Part shown: one piece after another, positions 1 through 12,169 of the stretch
Layout: each line of letters starts with the position of its first letter
How positions within the stretch are numbered: position 1 is the stretch's first letter
Source: Brienomyrus brachyistius
Taxonomy: Eukaryota > Chordata > Actinopteri > Osteoglossiformes > Mormyridae
Reading direction: 5' to 3'
Length of the DNA stretch: 64,000 nucleotides
Assembly (NCBI RefSeq): GCF_023856365.1
Contig: NC_064540.1
Coordinates: forward strand, 6,006,001 to 6,070,000
The notes under the pieces: model-generated
The model's input: only the letters and a program-made list of their open reading frames with translations
The model's database searches: none
Told to the model about the DNA's origin: nothing
Position numbers and translations under genes: made by a program

Positions 1-1068
1 AGGAAAACTAAGAACTGATCAAGAAATAGGAAAAACAGAATCTAACATTGGGAATAACAAAAACTGGTAAAACACAACTAAGGCTCAAAGCAGGAAACCA
101 AAACCGAACACAAACCACAGGAGTAAAACTGATAGGAACAAAATACAAAACCAGTGGAAGTGAGATTTGAACACATAACAGAGGATTAACAGACAGCCGC
201 ACGCTCAGCTCGTTGGGCCATGCGGCTCACAGGGACCAGGCGAAACAATACAGACTAGGACAATGGGGAAAAAGACACAGACTGGGACAACAGGAGCTGA
301 CTCCGACATTCTCTGAACTGGGATATCCATTGAATTTGATAGTCCAGGACTGAGCACAGCCTTTACTCAATCTAAAAATACATTTGCATAACTGTGTTTG
401 TATAATTCTTTGATATAAATTTCTATAATTTCTTTAATGTTACTGGTGACTCTACGACTCACTCTGAGCGTGAGAAGCTCGGTCTCCCCACGTTGGTTGG
501 GTTTCCTCTCAAATCCCAGAGAGCCGCTATTAGGCTAATCGCCCCTCCCATGACCCTGACCTAGATTAGGGGTTATAGAATGGATGGATGGTGGCTGTAA
601 TGGAAACCGAATCAACATCACTTAGGACCACAATAACAGGCAGATTCATGAAGAAGAAGCATTAGTTTCCACTGAGAAATTTTATACAATTTTCCACTGT
701 TCCACTTCATTTAAGGCATATTCCGAACAGCATATTTAAAGACGGTAACAATCAAATGCAGTAAGGGGCACAATATAGTGACACAATGTTTATATTCCTC
801 ACGGAAAACAAGTCCCATGGGGAGAGGAACAGCTACTTATTAAGTATTACGTAAGACAATCCTCAGATTTATATCGTCAAAATCAATTGGCACCCAATAC
901 ACAATGACTTTATTAATGTAAAATTAAACTATCAACAAACTGATCTCAGACCAGATCATTATAGTAAAAAATCTTTAGAGAAAAAAAGATGTCACGTGAT
1001 GGCCGTCTCATTCCGCAAATACATAGTATTCAGCTTCGGAACGATGATGTCACAGCTGTCATGTGACC
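1..1068. other. Left flank: repeat-like noncoding DNA and 3' side of the SPI gene
   Basis: I see no coding exon. Positions 1-330 are A-rich and read like the 3' part of a dispersed fish repeat; a similar A-rich stretch recurs near 23590-23800. A worn end of a SINE-like unit with GGATGG lies near 540-600. The minus-strand AATAAA at 914-909 could end the SPI-family transcript. Confidence 0.35.
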
Positions 1069-3420
1069 TCACAGAGGTGCGGACGGAACGCTGTGCCCCA
1101 GGCTACTGAGGGTGTCCCTGTCGAACTGATACGTCAGCTTCTTCTTCACCTTGCAAATCTTGCCGGTGCGGGTGTAGTTGCGCAAGGCACGCGCCATCTT
1201 CTGGTAGGTCATGGTCTTGCGGTTGCCCTTGCGCCAGCCCCACAGGCAGGCCAGTAGTTCTTTGTTCTGGGAGGAGAACTGGAAGGTGCCGTCGTCAGAG
1301 TGCACCCACCAGATGCAATTACGCATCCCTGGGTCCTGTAGCATCTCATATAGGAACTGGAAGAGCCGCTCCTTCTTCCGACCTGTGAGGAGATCGGGGC
1401 ATGTCTGGGAATGGTGATTCCATTAGCATGGCGGCGGGAACATGCTAATGAGGCACTTAGGATGACTGGGGTTTTGTGAATGGGAATGCTGGCCTCCTTC
1501 AGTGGCAAGTTACAGCAACTGGCAATAGAGTGTTAGCAACAATAAGGCTAGCATGAGGCACGTGTTTGATTGGCAGAGGGCCGTATGTAGCTAAGTGGAT
1601 TAGGACCGCATGTAATAAGAGGAATCACCAAAACCCAAATTAAGAGTAACGTCACAGGAAAGGCCCTTAACCACAACTGTTCACTGGTCTTTTGGACAAA
1701 AGCATCTGCTAAATAAACTTAATAAACTATCAGTGGTGCTCAAAGTGCAGTGTAAGGAACCAGGACCCTAGAATAATCTTGCCATATTCTTTTGTATAAT
1801 TTGGTTTTTACGACAAATAGCAAGAATATGGAAAATTAAATAACAGTAGCCTAATGAAAATTTGTGTCAGATGTAACCTGTCACATACGTGGGACGTGTA
1901 CCATTAGCAAACACTGTCTGTGGACCGACGACCCTGAAACTGCCCACGAGGGGCTTTTGATTGCATGAAGCTCCGATCACGTGACTGGTGCCCCTGACCA
2001 TCCTCGTTACCTGCCATGGGTGCGTGGGGTGGGCTGCCACACACGGGATCCACACATGGCGAGGCTGAGGCACCGTCCCAGCCCAGACTGGCGGACTGGC
2101 TCTCGCTGTCGCTGTTGGAGCTGCTGCTGCAGGACAAGAGACTCCCCAGCGATGTAGATCTGGTCAGCGGCACCAGCTGATAAAGTCAAATGGAGTGAAA
2201 CTGAACGGTCACCCCTCCATGAGGGGAATATATACGCAAATGCTCGCATGCAGTGTGAGCACATCTCTATTGCATAAAACTACTGTCACTTTTACTCAAA
2301 TGCAATACATGTGAGTGGCAAAGTCAAAAAATAAAGTAACGTAGTAGCCCAATAAAAAAACAAAGAAGGGAAATTCACCTCCATCCCACCAATAAGAAAA
2401 CTAAGGGAATTCCAAGTGACCAATAAAAACATTCCTGTGGTTAACCATGAAGAAGGCAGTGGAGCGTGTTGTAGTTGAGGTATTTACACAGTCAGGCTGG
2501 TCCCATCGCTGGTACTGGTTCCTTGTATCCACCGGACTCATTCCCTCAATACCGACACCACTGGCCCTGGTAAGCTGCTCTTCCTTTGTCCACTGGGGGA
2601 ATGGACTGAAGGTCCACTCAGAGTCAACCTGTCCCAGCCAAGTGCTTTCTGTACAAACATGGGTGTTACATGGGAATGAGATTTGTGCGTTTCTTAGTGT
2701 ACGTCACGTCATGTCAGTCATTCGCCTCTTTGAACAGTCAAGATCCCATTATGTCACCCTTACCTCTGAGATTAACATGGTGCTCTGTTCCACGGTTGGT
2801 GGATGGTGGCCCTTCCTCAGCTTTCAGGACCTCTCCTAGGTTCTCCCGGAGGTACTCCTCAATCAAGTCTAGGTCCAACTGCGTACAGGTGGAAGAGCTC
2901 CAGTCCTGAGAGTCAAAGTCAAGATGGTACTGAAGCTGATAAGTTTTATTAGAATCTGTGGCTGAGGATGAACACGTTCAGCAACTGTAATATGCATCCT
3001 CAGATGCTCTTCAAGGGCCATGACATCAGAGGTGTCCTTAGGCCTATTTTAGGCAGGCTAAATGAATGTTAAAATGTTTCTTGGCCTTAAGTCATGAACA
3101 GCTTAAGTCATGAACAGCTTTTTGTACAAGGCCTGTGTATAAAAGTTTACCATCAGCACCCCTTAATGAAGATGCAGTCCGCCATCCATTCATCTCTAAT
3201 GATGCCCCTGCATGATATAATTTATTTTCATTGGTGTGGCTTGTTGTGCTTGTGTCATGTGCTAGTGTAACATCTCCCATGCACAACCTCTGAGACCTGT
3301 TCACACCAAATATCTCTAATTAATACAACTGTACGGAGCTTATTGTGTCATATTAATGTCACTCGTAATACTTCACATTAGAACATCAATGGACTTAAAA
3401 TTACCTACCGTCACTGCCAT
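1069..3420 (-). CDS. SPI-subfamily ETS transcription factor (Spi-B/Spi-C/PU.1-like), five coding exons
   Basis: Coding exons, 5' to 3' on the minus strand, are 3420-3409, 2935-2764, 2648-2488, 2176-2011 and 1382-1069. They total 825 nt (274 aa plus stop), and every GT-AG junction agrees in phase. The short first exon encodes only MAVT; the exon probably starts at 3435 after an acceptor. Residues 174-255 form the ETS domain: [10 protein letters not shown] begins it, followed by [30 protein letters not shown] and KKLTYQF. R235 and R238 of the recognition helix are the residues that contact GGA in this family. [18 protein letters not shown] identifies the SPI branch. Residues 5-62 are acidic and aromatic, as in SPI activation domains, and a Ser-rich stretch lies near 125-140. 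SPI factors control myeloid and B-lymphoid genes. I cannot firmly choose between Spi-B, Spi-C and a fish-specific Spi paralogue. A minus-strand AATAAA lies at 914-909. Confidence 0.85.
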
Positions 3421-3770
3421 ACTTGAACGAAAGGTCTGGAAGAGAGATTCAACACGTTGGGTTAATACTTAACACTGCTCTATCGTACGCATTTTCAGCC
3501 CTCTATTAATGAATGGTATTTAAAAGCCTGCGTAGACGGTTTTTCTCCCCGGTCCAATTCGACAATTAAAATTTATTGATCAGGAAGGCGGACACACGCC
3601 ACCGCTACACCTCACACCCGAGGGAAGTGTCGCATCTCACCATAAATACCTACCTGGAGTCAGGGAAATCAGACACGAGTACTGCTACTGTGGAGGCGAC
3701 AGCCAAGCGGAATGCGCTACAATAGGGCACGGAAACGAATGAAAGCAGTAATTCGAAGGGCGGTATTTAC

Positions 3771-3810
3771 CTGAATGCAGGACCGATCGTAAGCTCTGAT
3801 TTATATATGT
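3771..3810 (-). promoter_or_regulatory. Possible TATA promoter and 5' noncoding exon of the SPI-family gene
   Basis: Read on the minus strand, a TATATAA box lies at 3807-3801. A strong splice donor (CAG then GTAAAT) follows at 3770-3769. This would suit a short noncoding first exon joined to the acceptor just before 3435. The spacing from TATA to donor is tight (about 30 nt), so the true start site may lie elsewhere. Confidence 0.3.
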
Positions 3811-5137
3811 CCCGCACGCCTTCTGCCCCTCCCTGGATTGCCCCCGGAGCCGAGCCAACATCTTATCACGCAACGTTTTCACTTGTCGCCAAACTGTCAA
3901 TCTACTGGCTTATCAGTCATGAAAACGTGAACTGCGATTTTACACACCGATATTGTTCTGCTTTCCCTAATTAGCATGTCGGCGTCATGAGCAGGATTAA
4001 CCGTGTTCCGTTTATGCCGAGCTCAGGGTCGCAGCCCTGCGCGAATCGCCGCGCTACATCCTATAGTTAATGGTAAACGAGCCTATTAAGCAGGAGATTC
4101 CAGTTTAAGGTTTTGTTTCACCGGGACTTTGTAAAGTACTGAATACATGTGTATATTGATTTACAAGAATAGTAATATGCTCTGCTATGGTACTGTAAAA
4201 TTATAACAAGTTGGTTCTGAAGCCACATACACAACGCAACGGCTTACATTACATTGGTTACATATAAATATGTAACACGTTTTTTTTCCTCTGCATACAT
4301 GTATGTAGGTCTATATACTGTATATACTGTGTTTATATTAAGTGTAAAACCCATAAAGTCGTCTAGTCACGTATGAACTACTTTTTATACAGTTCTTATA
4401 GATCGTTTTATCTTTATATCAGTCCTGTAAAATGGAGTGGAATGGCAGCCATTATTCCAAATGAACAGGACCTGACAGTCAAAGAAGGATTGTTTTTGTA
4501 ATGGGTTTCCACCTATTTGTAAATCCCTTGGCATTCAACCGGGTTTGAAACATGTCATGCTTGAGGGCAGCGACAGATAATTATACGTTTTTTTATTATT
4601 ATTATTGTTGTTGCTGTTGCCTGACTACAGTCATTATTTTTTTTCAGCAATTGAACAGACAGGTGTGATATGCTGGTGTTAATCTGCCTCCTTGATTCAA
4701 CTCTGGTTTCCACCCCAACCTTGAAAAAATAAACAGTTCCTGATAATGGGTGAATAGTGAATCGATCTGGATCTAGCGCACCTGCTGACTAGAGTGGCCG
4801 ATTGTTCCGTGGGCAGCCTGGCTTAGCACAGCGGGCACGTTGTCCGTGGGCAGAGGGCCACTCTGTCTGCCCGCATCGGACTGTTTCACATCCCCCTTCT
4901 GTGGCCTGGAAAACAGTGAAGGACACAGAATCTAATGTGTTCGTTTTTGGTCTTGAAGTATTATTACGCTTCTCATTAAGTTCCCTTTTTGTGGTTTTAC
5001 TGAATACTGGGGAATCTATTCATCTTCCAATTAGTGCAGGGGTCATGGAGAGGATGGAACCAATACAAAGGGCAGGAGACGCTGGGGGTGGGATGCCAGT
5101 CCATTTGAAGGTATCAGGTATACTTAATATAACTGCT
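3811..5137. other. Intergenic region without recognised features
   Basis: AT-rich DNA with short ATT/TTG runs near 4600. No exon with matching splice sites was found on either strand. Confidence 0.4.
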
Positions 5138-5335
5138 ATAAGGACTGGTGTGTGACCCTGTGGGTTATGATTGGTCAGAAGGTTGCTGGGTCAAATCCCA
5201 TGGCCAGTGGAGTGGGGCTACTGGCCATGTGGGTGAGAGGTGTATGGTTCAGTCAGTTAGAATTTTGTGCCCATGATCAGAAGGTCACCAGTTTAATTCC
5301 CAGGGCCAGTAAACTGATGCTAGTTTGCTTGTACC
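5138..5335 (+). repeat. tRNA-derived SINE-like sequence, two tRNA-like heads in tandem
   Basis: Two B-box-like stretches occur: GGTTGCTGGGTCAAATCCC near 5180-5198 and a variant near 5280-5302 (AGGTCACCAGTTTAATTCCC). Each is followed by a GGCCAG-type segment. Related heads occur at 11.4 and 32.9 kb. It is too diverged to be a working tRNA gene. Confidence 0.45.
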
Positions 5336-5649
5336 TTGTCTCTGTGTCTGCAGTATGTTCTTGCTGCTGTATGCACCAGAATTTCCTACTGAAATCAATA
5401 TAATTAATCTTAATCATAAGAAGCACTTGAACCTGCTTGTACAAATAGCAAATAAAGCATCACTGTTATTATTATCATTATTATTTAATAAACGCCACCC
5501 TTAAGGGTTTCTGTGGGGAATTTCAGACAACAATCAACTGTTCTGTCTGGGATGGAGACATATTCCAGTAGAATTCCTGAACCTTAAATCTGTTTCCTAG
5601 AGCACACTTACATCTATGGGTGCAGTGGAGGCTCCAGACCAGATCAGAC

Positions 5650-5722
5650 TAGACCAGAATATAATACAATACAGTACAGTACAGTACAGTACAATACAAT
5701 ACAATACAATACAATACAATGC
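5650..5722. repeat. Pentanucleotide microsatellite (AATAC/AGTAC)
   Basis: Tandem five-base units ACAGT and ACAAT run through about 5660-5720. Confidence 0.8.
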
Positions 5723-5841
5723 ATTTATCACAACAAATCTAGGGATGCTATGAACTGTCCACCAGTTTTCATTCATTTAAGATTGAGATAACGATTACCA
5801 ATTGTTTTTGTCAAATATATATATATATATATATTTGCTGA

Positions 5842-6203
5842 GGGGCGGCATGGTGGTGCAGTGGTTAGCACTGCTGCCTCACACCTCTGGGACCCAGGTT
5901 CGAGTCTCCGCCTGGGTCACATGTGTGTGGAGTTTGCATGTTCTCCCCATGTTGTCGTGGGGTTTCCTCCGGGTACTCCGGTTTCCCCCCACCGTCCAAA
6001 AACATGCTGAGGCTAATTGGCGTTGCTGAATTGCCCATAGGTGTGCATGTGTGAGTGACTGGTGTGTGAGTGTGCCCTGCGATGGGCTGGCCCCCCATCC
6101 TGGGTTGTTCCCTGCCTCGTGCCCATTGCTTCTGGGATAGGCTCCGGACCCCCCGCGACCCAATAGGATAAGCGGTTTGGGAAATGGATGGATGGATGGA
6201 TGG
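5842..6203 (+). mobile_element. Full-length tRNA-derived SINE with 11-bp target duplication (copy 1)
   Basis: The unit starts GGGGCGGCATGGTGGTGCAG (A-box-like) and carries a B-box-like GGTTCGAGTCTCC near 5898. It ends in repeated GGAT. The flanks ATATTTGCTGA at 5831-5841 and 6204-6214 are identical, so this is a target-site duplication. The same family recurs at 9994, 33901, 37162 and 38130. Long open frames inside it are not genes. Confidence 0.9.
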
Positions 6204-6226
6204 ATATTTGCTGAATAGATTCCCCA

Positions 6227-6260
<34 letters not shown>

Positions 6261-6360
6261 TGTTTTTCCCCAGTATATTCCCCAGTATATATATATATAT
6301 ATATACACACACTGTGTTTCCCCAGTATATTCCCCAGTATATATATATATACACACACTG
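6204..6360. repeat. (AT)n microsatellite interspersed with a short CCCAGTATATTC unit
   Basis: Several (TA)n blocks at 6230-6258, 6285-6303 and 6340-6352 are separated by near-identical TTCCCCAGTATATTCCCCAGTA segments, giving about three imperfect copies of a compound unit. Confidence 0.75.
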
Positions 6361-7398
6361 TTTTTCTCAGCACAACCCAGTTTGATTTATCTATGCAGCA
6401 GGTTTTACGCATGAGCCTGTGTTTCACAGCAGAGTCTGCATGCGTAACATAGTTAGCATTGTTACCACACGTGCATAAAAATCACTTCCAAATGTTTGAC
6501 TGCACATGGGGTGTAACCCTTTTCATCTCCCTGCATGGTCTTCTTCTGGTAGCTATCCGGCTGAACATGTTTGTTCCCCTTCAGGCTTTGAAATACTCGT
6601 ACTTTCCTCGTTGTCAGCATCGGACAGAACAGACCTGAGCGGCTTAATCCTTGTAATGATTAACATTGTTCGGTAGCCAAACAGAAGCTGTACATTCACT
6701 CGCCAGGCATTCATCGGGAATACATGTGCTATATATTTTTGCTTCCCTCCTTCAGCTAATAATCTGTGTTTCTAATCCTTTTCAGAGTTATATAATTGCC
6801 TGTAAAGGTTCCACCTTCAATGCAGTGCAGTGCAAGGGGATGTCATGAACAAAGACCAAACTCATAGTAACTTCAGAATATAGGATCCTACAGCTTCAGA
6901 GGAAGCCTTTGATTTGTTTTGTTTTTTGACCTGCAAGAAGTTTATGGGAAATTTTATGGGAATCCCTAGCAAACTAAATGTAATCAGGCACCATAAACCT
7001 ACAGGACAAGCTGCAGATAGTCACATATAGAAAGTCTGCTTGTTACATTGTCAGGGTCCCTGTTTGGCCAGCAGGCGTTGCTGCTCATCCCGTCCCTCAT
7101 TTTGTCAGTCTTTGTGTTTTCCCCTGTTTGCTGTTGGCCTCACGGCTCAACACATTGAGCATCTGATCGTCTCTGAATCCTTCTGTAATGTGTTCAACTC
7201 CTGTTTTTGTATTTTGTTTCTTTGTATGAGTTTTCTTGTTCCTGTGTCTTGTGAATTGTATTTGGTTTTGGCTTTCTGTTTTGTGCCACGTGCTTGTGTT
7301 TTTGTAAGTGTCTTCAATGCTGCTCAAACGATTCACCAGAATGCTCACTCACTGGTCAATGGCTATAATTATTTAACTGAATCCTCACCCGTTTGTCA

Positions 7399-8775
7399 GT
7401 CACCATGGTCATTCAGAGTGATCCTTGTGTGCCGGGCAGTCACTGTGGTGATTTAGCAGAATCCTCAGCTGCTGGTCAGTCACCATGGTCATTTAGCGGA
7501 ATCCTCAGCTGCTGGTCAGTCACCATGGTCATTCAGCGGAATCCTCAGCTGCTGGTCAGTCACCATGGTCATTTAGCGGAATCCTCAGCTGCTGGTCAGT
7601 CACCATGGTCATTCAGCGGAATCCTCAGCTGCTAGTCAGTCACCATGGTCATTCAGCGGAAACCTCAGCTGCTGGTCAGTCACCATGGTCATTCAGCAGA
7701 ATCCTCAGCTGCTGGTCAGTCACCATGGTCATTCAGCGGAATCCTCAGCTGCTGGTCAGTCACCATGGTCATTCAGCGGAATCCTCAGCTGCTGGTCAGT
7801 CACCATGGTCATTCAGCAGAAACCTCAGCTGCTGGTCAGTCACCATGGTCATTCAGCGGAATCCTCAATTGCTGGTCAGTCACCATGGTCATTCAGCGGA
7901 ATCCTCAGCTGCTGGTCAGTCACCATGGCCATTCAGCGGAATCCTCAGCTGCTGGTCAGTCACCATGGTCATTTAGCGGAATCCTCAGCTGCTGGTCAGT
8001 CACCATGGTCATTTAGCGGAATCCTCAGCTGCTGGTCAGTCACCATGGTCATTCAGCGGAATCCTCAACTGCTGGTCAGTCACCATGGTCGTTCAGCGGA
8101 ATCCTCAACTGCTGGTCAGTCACCATGGTCGTTCAGCGGAATCCTCAGCTGCTGGTCAGTCACCATGGTCATTCAGTGGAATCCTCAACTGCTGGTCAGT
8201 CACCATGGTCATTCAGCGGAATCCTCAGCTGCTGGTCAGTCACCATGGTCATTCAGCGGAATCCTCAGCTGCTGGTCAGTCACCATGGTCATTCAGCGGA
8301 ATCCTCAGCTGCTGGTCAGTCACCATGGTCATTTAGCGGAATCCTCAGCTGCTGGTCAGTCACCATGGTCGTTCAGCGGAATCCTCAACTGCTGGTCAGT
8401 CACCATGGTCGTTCAGCGGAATCCTCAGCTGCTGGTCAGTCACCATGGTCATTCAGCGGAATCCTCAGCTGCTGGTCAGTCACCATGGTCATTCAGCGGA
8501 ATCCTCAGCTGCTGGTCAGTCACCATGGTCATTCAGCGGAATCCTCAGCTGCTGGTCAGTCACCATGGTCATTCAGCGGAATCCTCAGCTGCTGGTCAGT
8601 CACCATGGTCATTCAGCGGAATCCTCAGCTGCTGGTCAGTCACCATGGTCATTTAGCGGAATCCTCAGCTGCTGGTCAGTCACCATGGTCGTTCAGCGGA
8701 ATCCTCAACTGCTGGTCAGTCACCATGGTCGTTCAGCGGAATGCTCAGCTGCTGGTCAGTCACCATGGTCGTTCC
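7399..8775. repeat. 40-bp minisatellite, about 34 units
   Basis: The unit contains CAGCTGCTGGTCAGTCACCA followed by TGGTCATTCAGCGGAATCCT. Units are highly alike, with a few recurring variants (TTTAGC for TTCAGC, CAACTG for CAGCTG, GTTCAG for ATTCAG). The first units (7330-7470) are more diverged, which suggests the array grew from the left edge rightward. Because 40 is not a multiple of three and the unit lacks plus-strand stops, every plus frame stays open for hundreds of codons. These are not genes. Each standard unit holds an E-box-type CAGCTG and an NcoI-type CCATGG. Confidence 0.97.
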
Positions 8776-8849
8776 CCATTAGTTCAATAGTGGGCACCCT
8801 GGGTAAGCTTCACCCCCACCCCAGAAGCAGAGACAATCACCAAGGTGTG

Positions 8850-9980
8850 TGATTATTCACAATTCAAAAAAAAAAAACTAAGCCTGTCACAGTTAACACA
8901 TCAATGCCATAGCATTAAAGACATATACCATTATTATTTCTTTGATTGTATTAATTTCATTAATTTTGGTACCCCAATGGGAGAATAGTATGAGCAAAGA
9001 TTTGTAATAGAATTTAATTTTTATACTGAATATACAAACTGTAATTGCTTCTGATGGTATCGTTACATGAAACATAAACTTTAATCACTTTACAGCCCTT
9101 TTAACAGTCTTTGCTCATACTCTCCTACAGTATTGAGCACCAATTTAAAAATAATTGAATTGAATTAAACTTGAGGTTTGGCCACTTTGAGATTTGAGTG
9201 GGTGAAGTTGCTATAACTACCTTTAGCTGTATATTTCATTAATGAATCATTAATGAATCTGAACACTTAAGAAAACCTATAAATTAAATTTTCTTCCCAT
9301 TTTGACCCCCCTTGTGGGTTGCTTAGCTTCCCTCTTCCTGCTTTTGCCCCCCAGTAAAGCCCCCCTTTTGTTTGCCATCCGTCTGTCCCCAAGTCGTTCC
9401 CTTCCGAAGCTTGTCAGTACCCCTTGATCTTGTAGAAGATAAGCAGTTGGAAGATGGATGGGCAATACATTACATCCATGCAGTATAATATTATATTGAT
9501 ACATTCTGATCTAAATAAACTAATTAAAGATGTGTAAACATATTCAGGGAGACAGGGTTTGAGTAGGACCCAGCATCCATATTAAATGGAAAAATATACT
9601 GTACATTCCAGGGGCAACTTATCCTGGCTGATTTACGGTTTCCAGATAGGACTGCCATGAACACTTACTGCCCCAAAAGATGGACGAAGGATGAAGCTTC
9701 ATTACTTTTGCGATTTTCGTCAGCGCATGTCACCTGGACGTCACTATCTCTCTCTATGACGCCTGTCTACTTACCTGGGAACTGATACATTATGATTCTT
9801 CTGTTCAGTGAACGTGTCCTGAATCCCTGGGCACTTGGAGACCCCTTGTGTTACCAGCTAGGAGAGACAAGGACATTTCTGCAGATGATGTAATAAAAGA
9901 TTATGAGATATATGATTCAATATGTATTATTATTGTTATTATTGTTGCTGTTGCAGTTATTATTATTATTATTATTATTA
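8850..9980. other. Intergenic AT-rich DNA with a LINE-like 3' end near 9280-9460
   Basis: No exons are recognised. The segment near 9290-9460 is C-rich, then GATAAGCAGTTGGAAGATGGATGG, which resembles the worn 3' tail of a dispersed repeat seen also at 18.9 kb. Confidence 0.35.
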
Positions 9981-9993
9981 ATAATATTATTAT

Positions 9994-10343
9994 CCATCCA
10001 TTTTCCAAACCGCTTATCCTATTGGGTCGCGGGGGGTCCGGAGCCTATCCCGGAATCAATGGGCACGAGGCAGGGAACAACCCAGGATGGGGGGCCAGCC
10101 CATCGCAGGGCACACTCACACACCATACACTCACACATGCACACCTACGGGCAATTCAGCAACTCCAATTAGCCTCAGCATGTTTTTGGACTGTGGGGGG
10201 AAACCGGAGTACCCGGAGGAAACCCCACGACGACACGGGGAGAACATGCAAACTCCGCACACATGTGACCCAGGCGGAGACTCGAACCCGGGTCCCAGAG
10301 GTGTGAGGCGACAGTGCTAACCACTGCACCACCATGCCGCCCC
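9994..10343 (-). mobile_element. Full-length tRNA-derived SINE (copy 2, minus strand)
   Basis: This is the reverse complement of the 5842 element, running from the CCATCCATTTTCC end at the left to GCCGCCCC at the right. The duplicated flank ATAATATTATTAT at 9981-9993 and 10344-10356 shows insertion into an (ATT)n microsatellite. Confidence 0.9.
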
Positions 10344-10959
10344 ATAATATTATTATTATTATTAATAATAATACTTGTGGGTAACATCTTCAGATGTGCT
10401 TTAGGATGCAGTAAATCATATCCTACCCACATTTTGTTATTACGTATCTAATCTGAGGAATCTGTATTCATTTTCAGTGCTTCTTATCTCCAGGTGTATA
10501 ATGACCTCACGCTAAATAATGTTGACTCGAGGAGGATGGGACTCCTTCAGTCTGCTTTATCGCAAGGTTTCCTCCCCCCTCTGATGGAATTCGTCCCTTG
10601 ACACCAGAATCTCTGGCTTTCCCTCTGGGGACCTCGGACCTGGGACCCTGTAAAGTGCTTTTTTGACAATGTCCCTTATAAAAAGCCATATATAATTATA
10701 GCAGCTACCGTTTTGAGTGCCAGGCCAGCATTATGCATGATGTCACGAAGGATGGTCTTCCCAAACCTGTCTGACAGCCATATGAGGATTCCCAGAATGC
10801 CAAAGCCTGCTGTGACTTCCTGTAACTGTGCTGATGAAATACTTCAAGTAGACCAAGAATGCACAACTGTCAGAGATGATGCCTGGGAGCTTGTCTCATT
10901 GTATGTAGTGATCAGCCTTAAATTGTTTTTATTAAGTACCTACTTACATACAGTATATA

Positions 10960-11196
10960 CATACAGTACATACTGTAACTCAAATACTATATTCAGACTG
11001 TTACCACTGTTAATTTGCACTGTATGTTGTCTTGTCAATTTGTACTATTATGCTTGTGTCCTGTCTGCACTTATGATGTCGCTCTGTCTTTGTCCTGCTC
11101 TGTGTTGCACCATGGTCCTGGAGGAACGTTATCTCATTTCTCTATATACTGTGTGTATGGTTGAAATGACAATAAAACCTGCTTGACTTGACTTCA
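10960..11196 (+). mobile_element. LINE 3' end (L2-like), 5'-truncated
   Basis: The stretch ends with CTGGAGGAACGTTATCTCAT, then a GTATGGTTGAAATGACAATAAA segment and TTGACTTGACTT. This is the tail I know from fish L2/Maui-type non-LTR elements. There is no reverse transcriptase frame here. Confidence 0.6.
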
Positions 11197-11294
11197 CCCA
11201 AAAGGTCAGGGAATACAGGCAAAGCAGTAATTGTATATACAAACGTCGTCAATATAAACACAGAAACAGTAATTGGAGTAAAGTCTTATAATGA

Positions 11295-11360
11295 TATGTA
11301 GTACTGTATTTATGTAGTACTGTATTTATGTAGTACTGTATTTATGTAGTACTGTATTTT
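11295..11360. repeat. 16-bp tandem repeat, about four copies
   Basis: The unit is TAGTACTGTATTTATG, repeated almost exactly from about 11298 to 11358. Confidence 0.85.
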
Positions 11361-11384
11361 TCTCAGTCTCAGGGGTGTTTTTCG

Positions 11385-11605
11385 CTATTGTGCAATGGAC
11401 ACTTCATGGGTTAGCGATATGTTTCATTGTCCAGTAGGTTGTGGGTTTAAATCCCATGGCTGGCAGAGTAATCATATCAACATTGGGCCCTATAACAAGA
11501 TCCTTAACCCCAGCTGCTTCCGGGACACTGGCTGACTGCTCTCTGATCTTCATGTTTTCCGCACTTGCACATCATCATCTACCAAATAAATAAATAAATG
11601 TAAAC
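11385..11605 (+). repeat. tRNA-derived SINE with AAATA tail
   Basis: A B-box-like GGTTGTGGGTTTAAATCCCA at 11438-11457 is followed by ATGGCTGGCAGAGTAATCAT, a CCTTAACCCCAGCTGCTTCC block and a terminal (AAAT)n run. The sequence at 32.93-33.11 kb shares the same order of blocks. Confidence 0.6.
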
Positions 11606-12029
11606 ATTAACATTTAGTATGTTCAGAGCAGCCTCTGGGATCTAAAGCTATCTGAAAGAACAATGTAATTTATTGAAATTGAACAATTTAAACCGGCATC
11701 AGTAACCTGAAAACCCGGTCTGTCTATCGTTTCCTGCTTCCCAAGCCTTTACATAAGCAATTGTAATTGACTCAGTGACATAATTTCCTAGATTTACACT
11801 CCCCAAACCAGTTGGGAAATACCCACAGACAGTGTGATGACGTGTCCACCCTGGCTAGTCTTGGGGAGGTACCTGGCACGAACTATCACAAGAATTATAT
11901 CTTCAAAATCTGAAGCATATTTTTAGGTTAACGTAGTATAGCGCATATTTTGAGCCAAACAGACACTCACTCTCATATTTAGAAATGGACGTACATTTTA
12001 AACAGATGCTTTTAGTTAAAGCGATGTGC

Positions 12030-12165
12030 GTTTTTTTTAGAAAGCAGGTTCAGACAGTCCCCGGGGCACTTAAGGGATAAGGGCCTTGCTCAGGGGATCA
12101 ATGATGACTTCTGATCATTGTAACCCAGCATTGTAACCCACTGAGCCACCCCTCCCTTTCATAAT
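12030..12165 (-). repeat. Short interspersed repeat remnant (minus)
   Basis: The sequence from GGGGCACTTAAGGGATAAGG (12062) to AACCCACTGAGCCACCCC (12135-12152) is typical of the body of a fish tRNA-type SINE in reverse orientation. Its boundaries are unclear. Confidence 0.35.
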
Positions 12166-12169
12166 GCTG

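Noticed and set aside
5170..5305. tRNA genes at B-box-like sites
   Set aside because: No full cloverleaf or acceptor stem is visible; the sites sit in SINE bodies, as do those at 5898, 11438 and 32958.
5865..6427. Open frames of 163 and 182 codons on the minus strand with IYIY and PGWGASPS text
   Set aside because: They arise from the SINE and (AT)n repeats; the same [11 protein letters not shown] text recurs at every SINE copy.
7605..8852. Long plus-strand open frames (up to 323 codons) with WSFSGILSC-type repeats
   Set aside because: They lie wholly inside the 40-bp minisatellite, all three frames are open, and there is no splice or start context; a by-product of the repeat.
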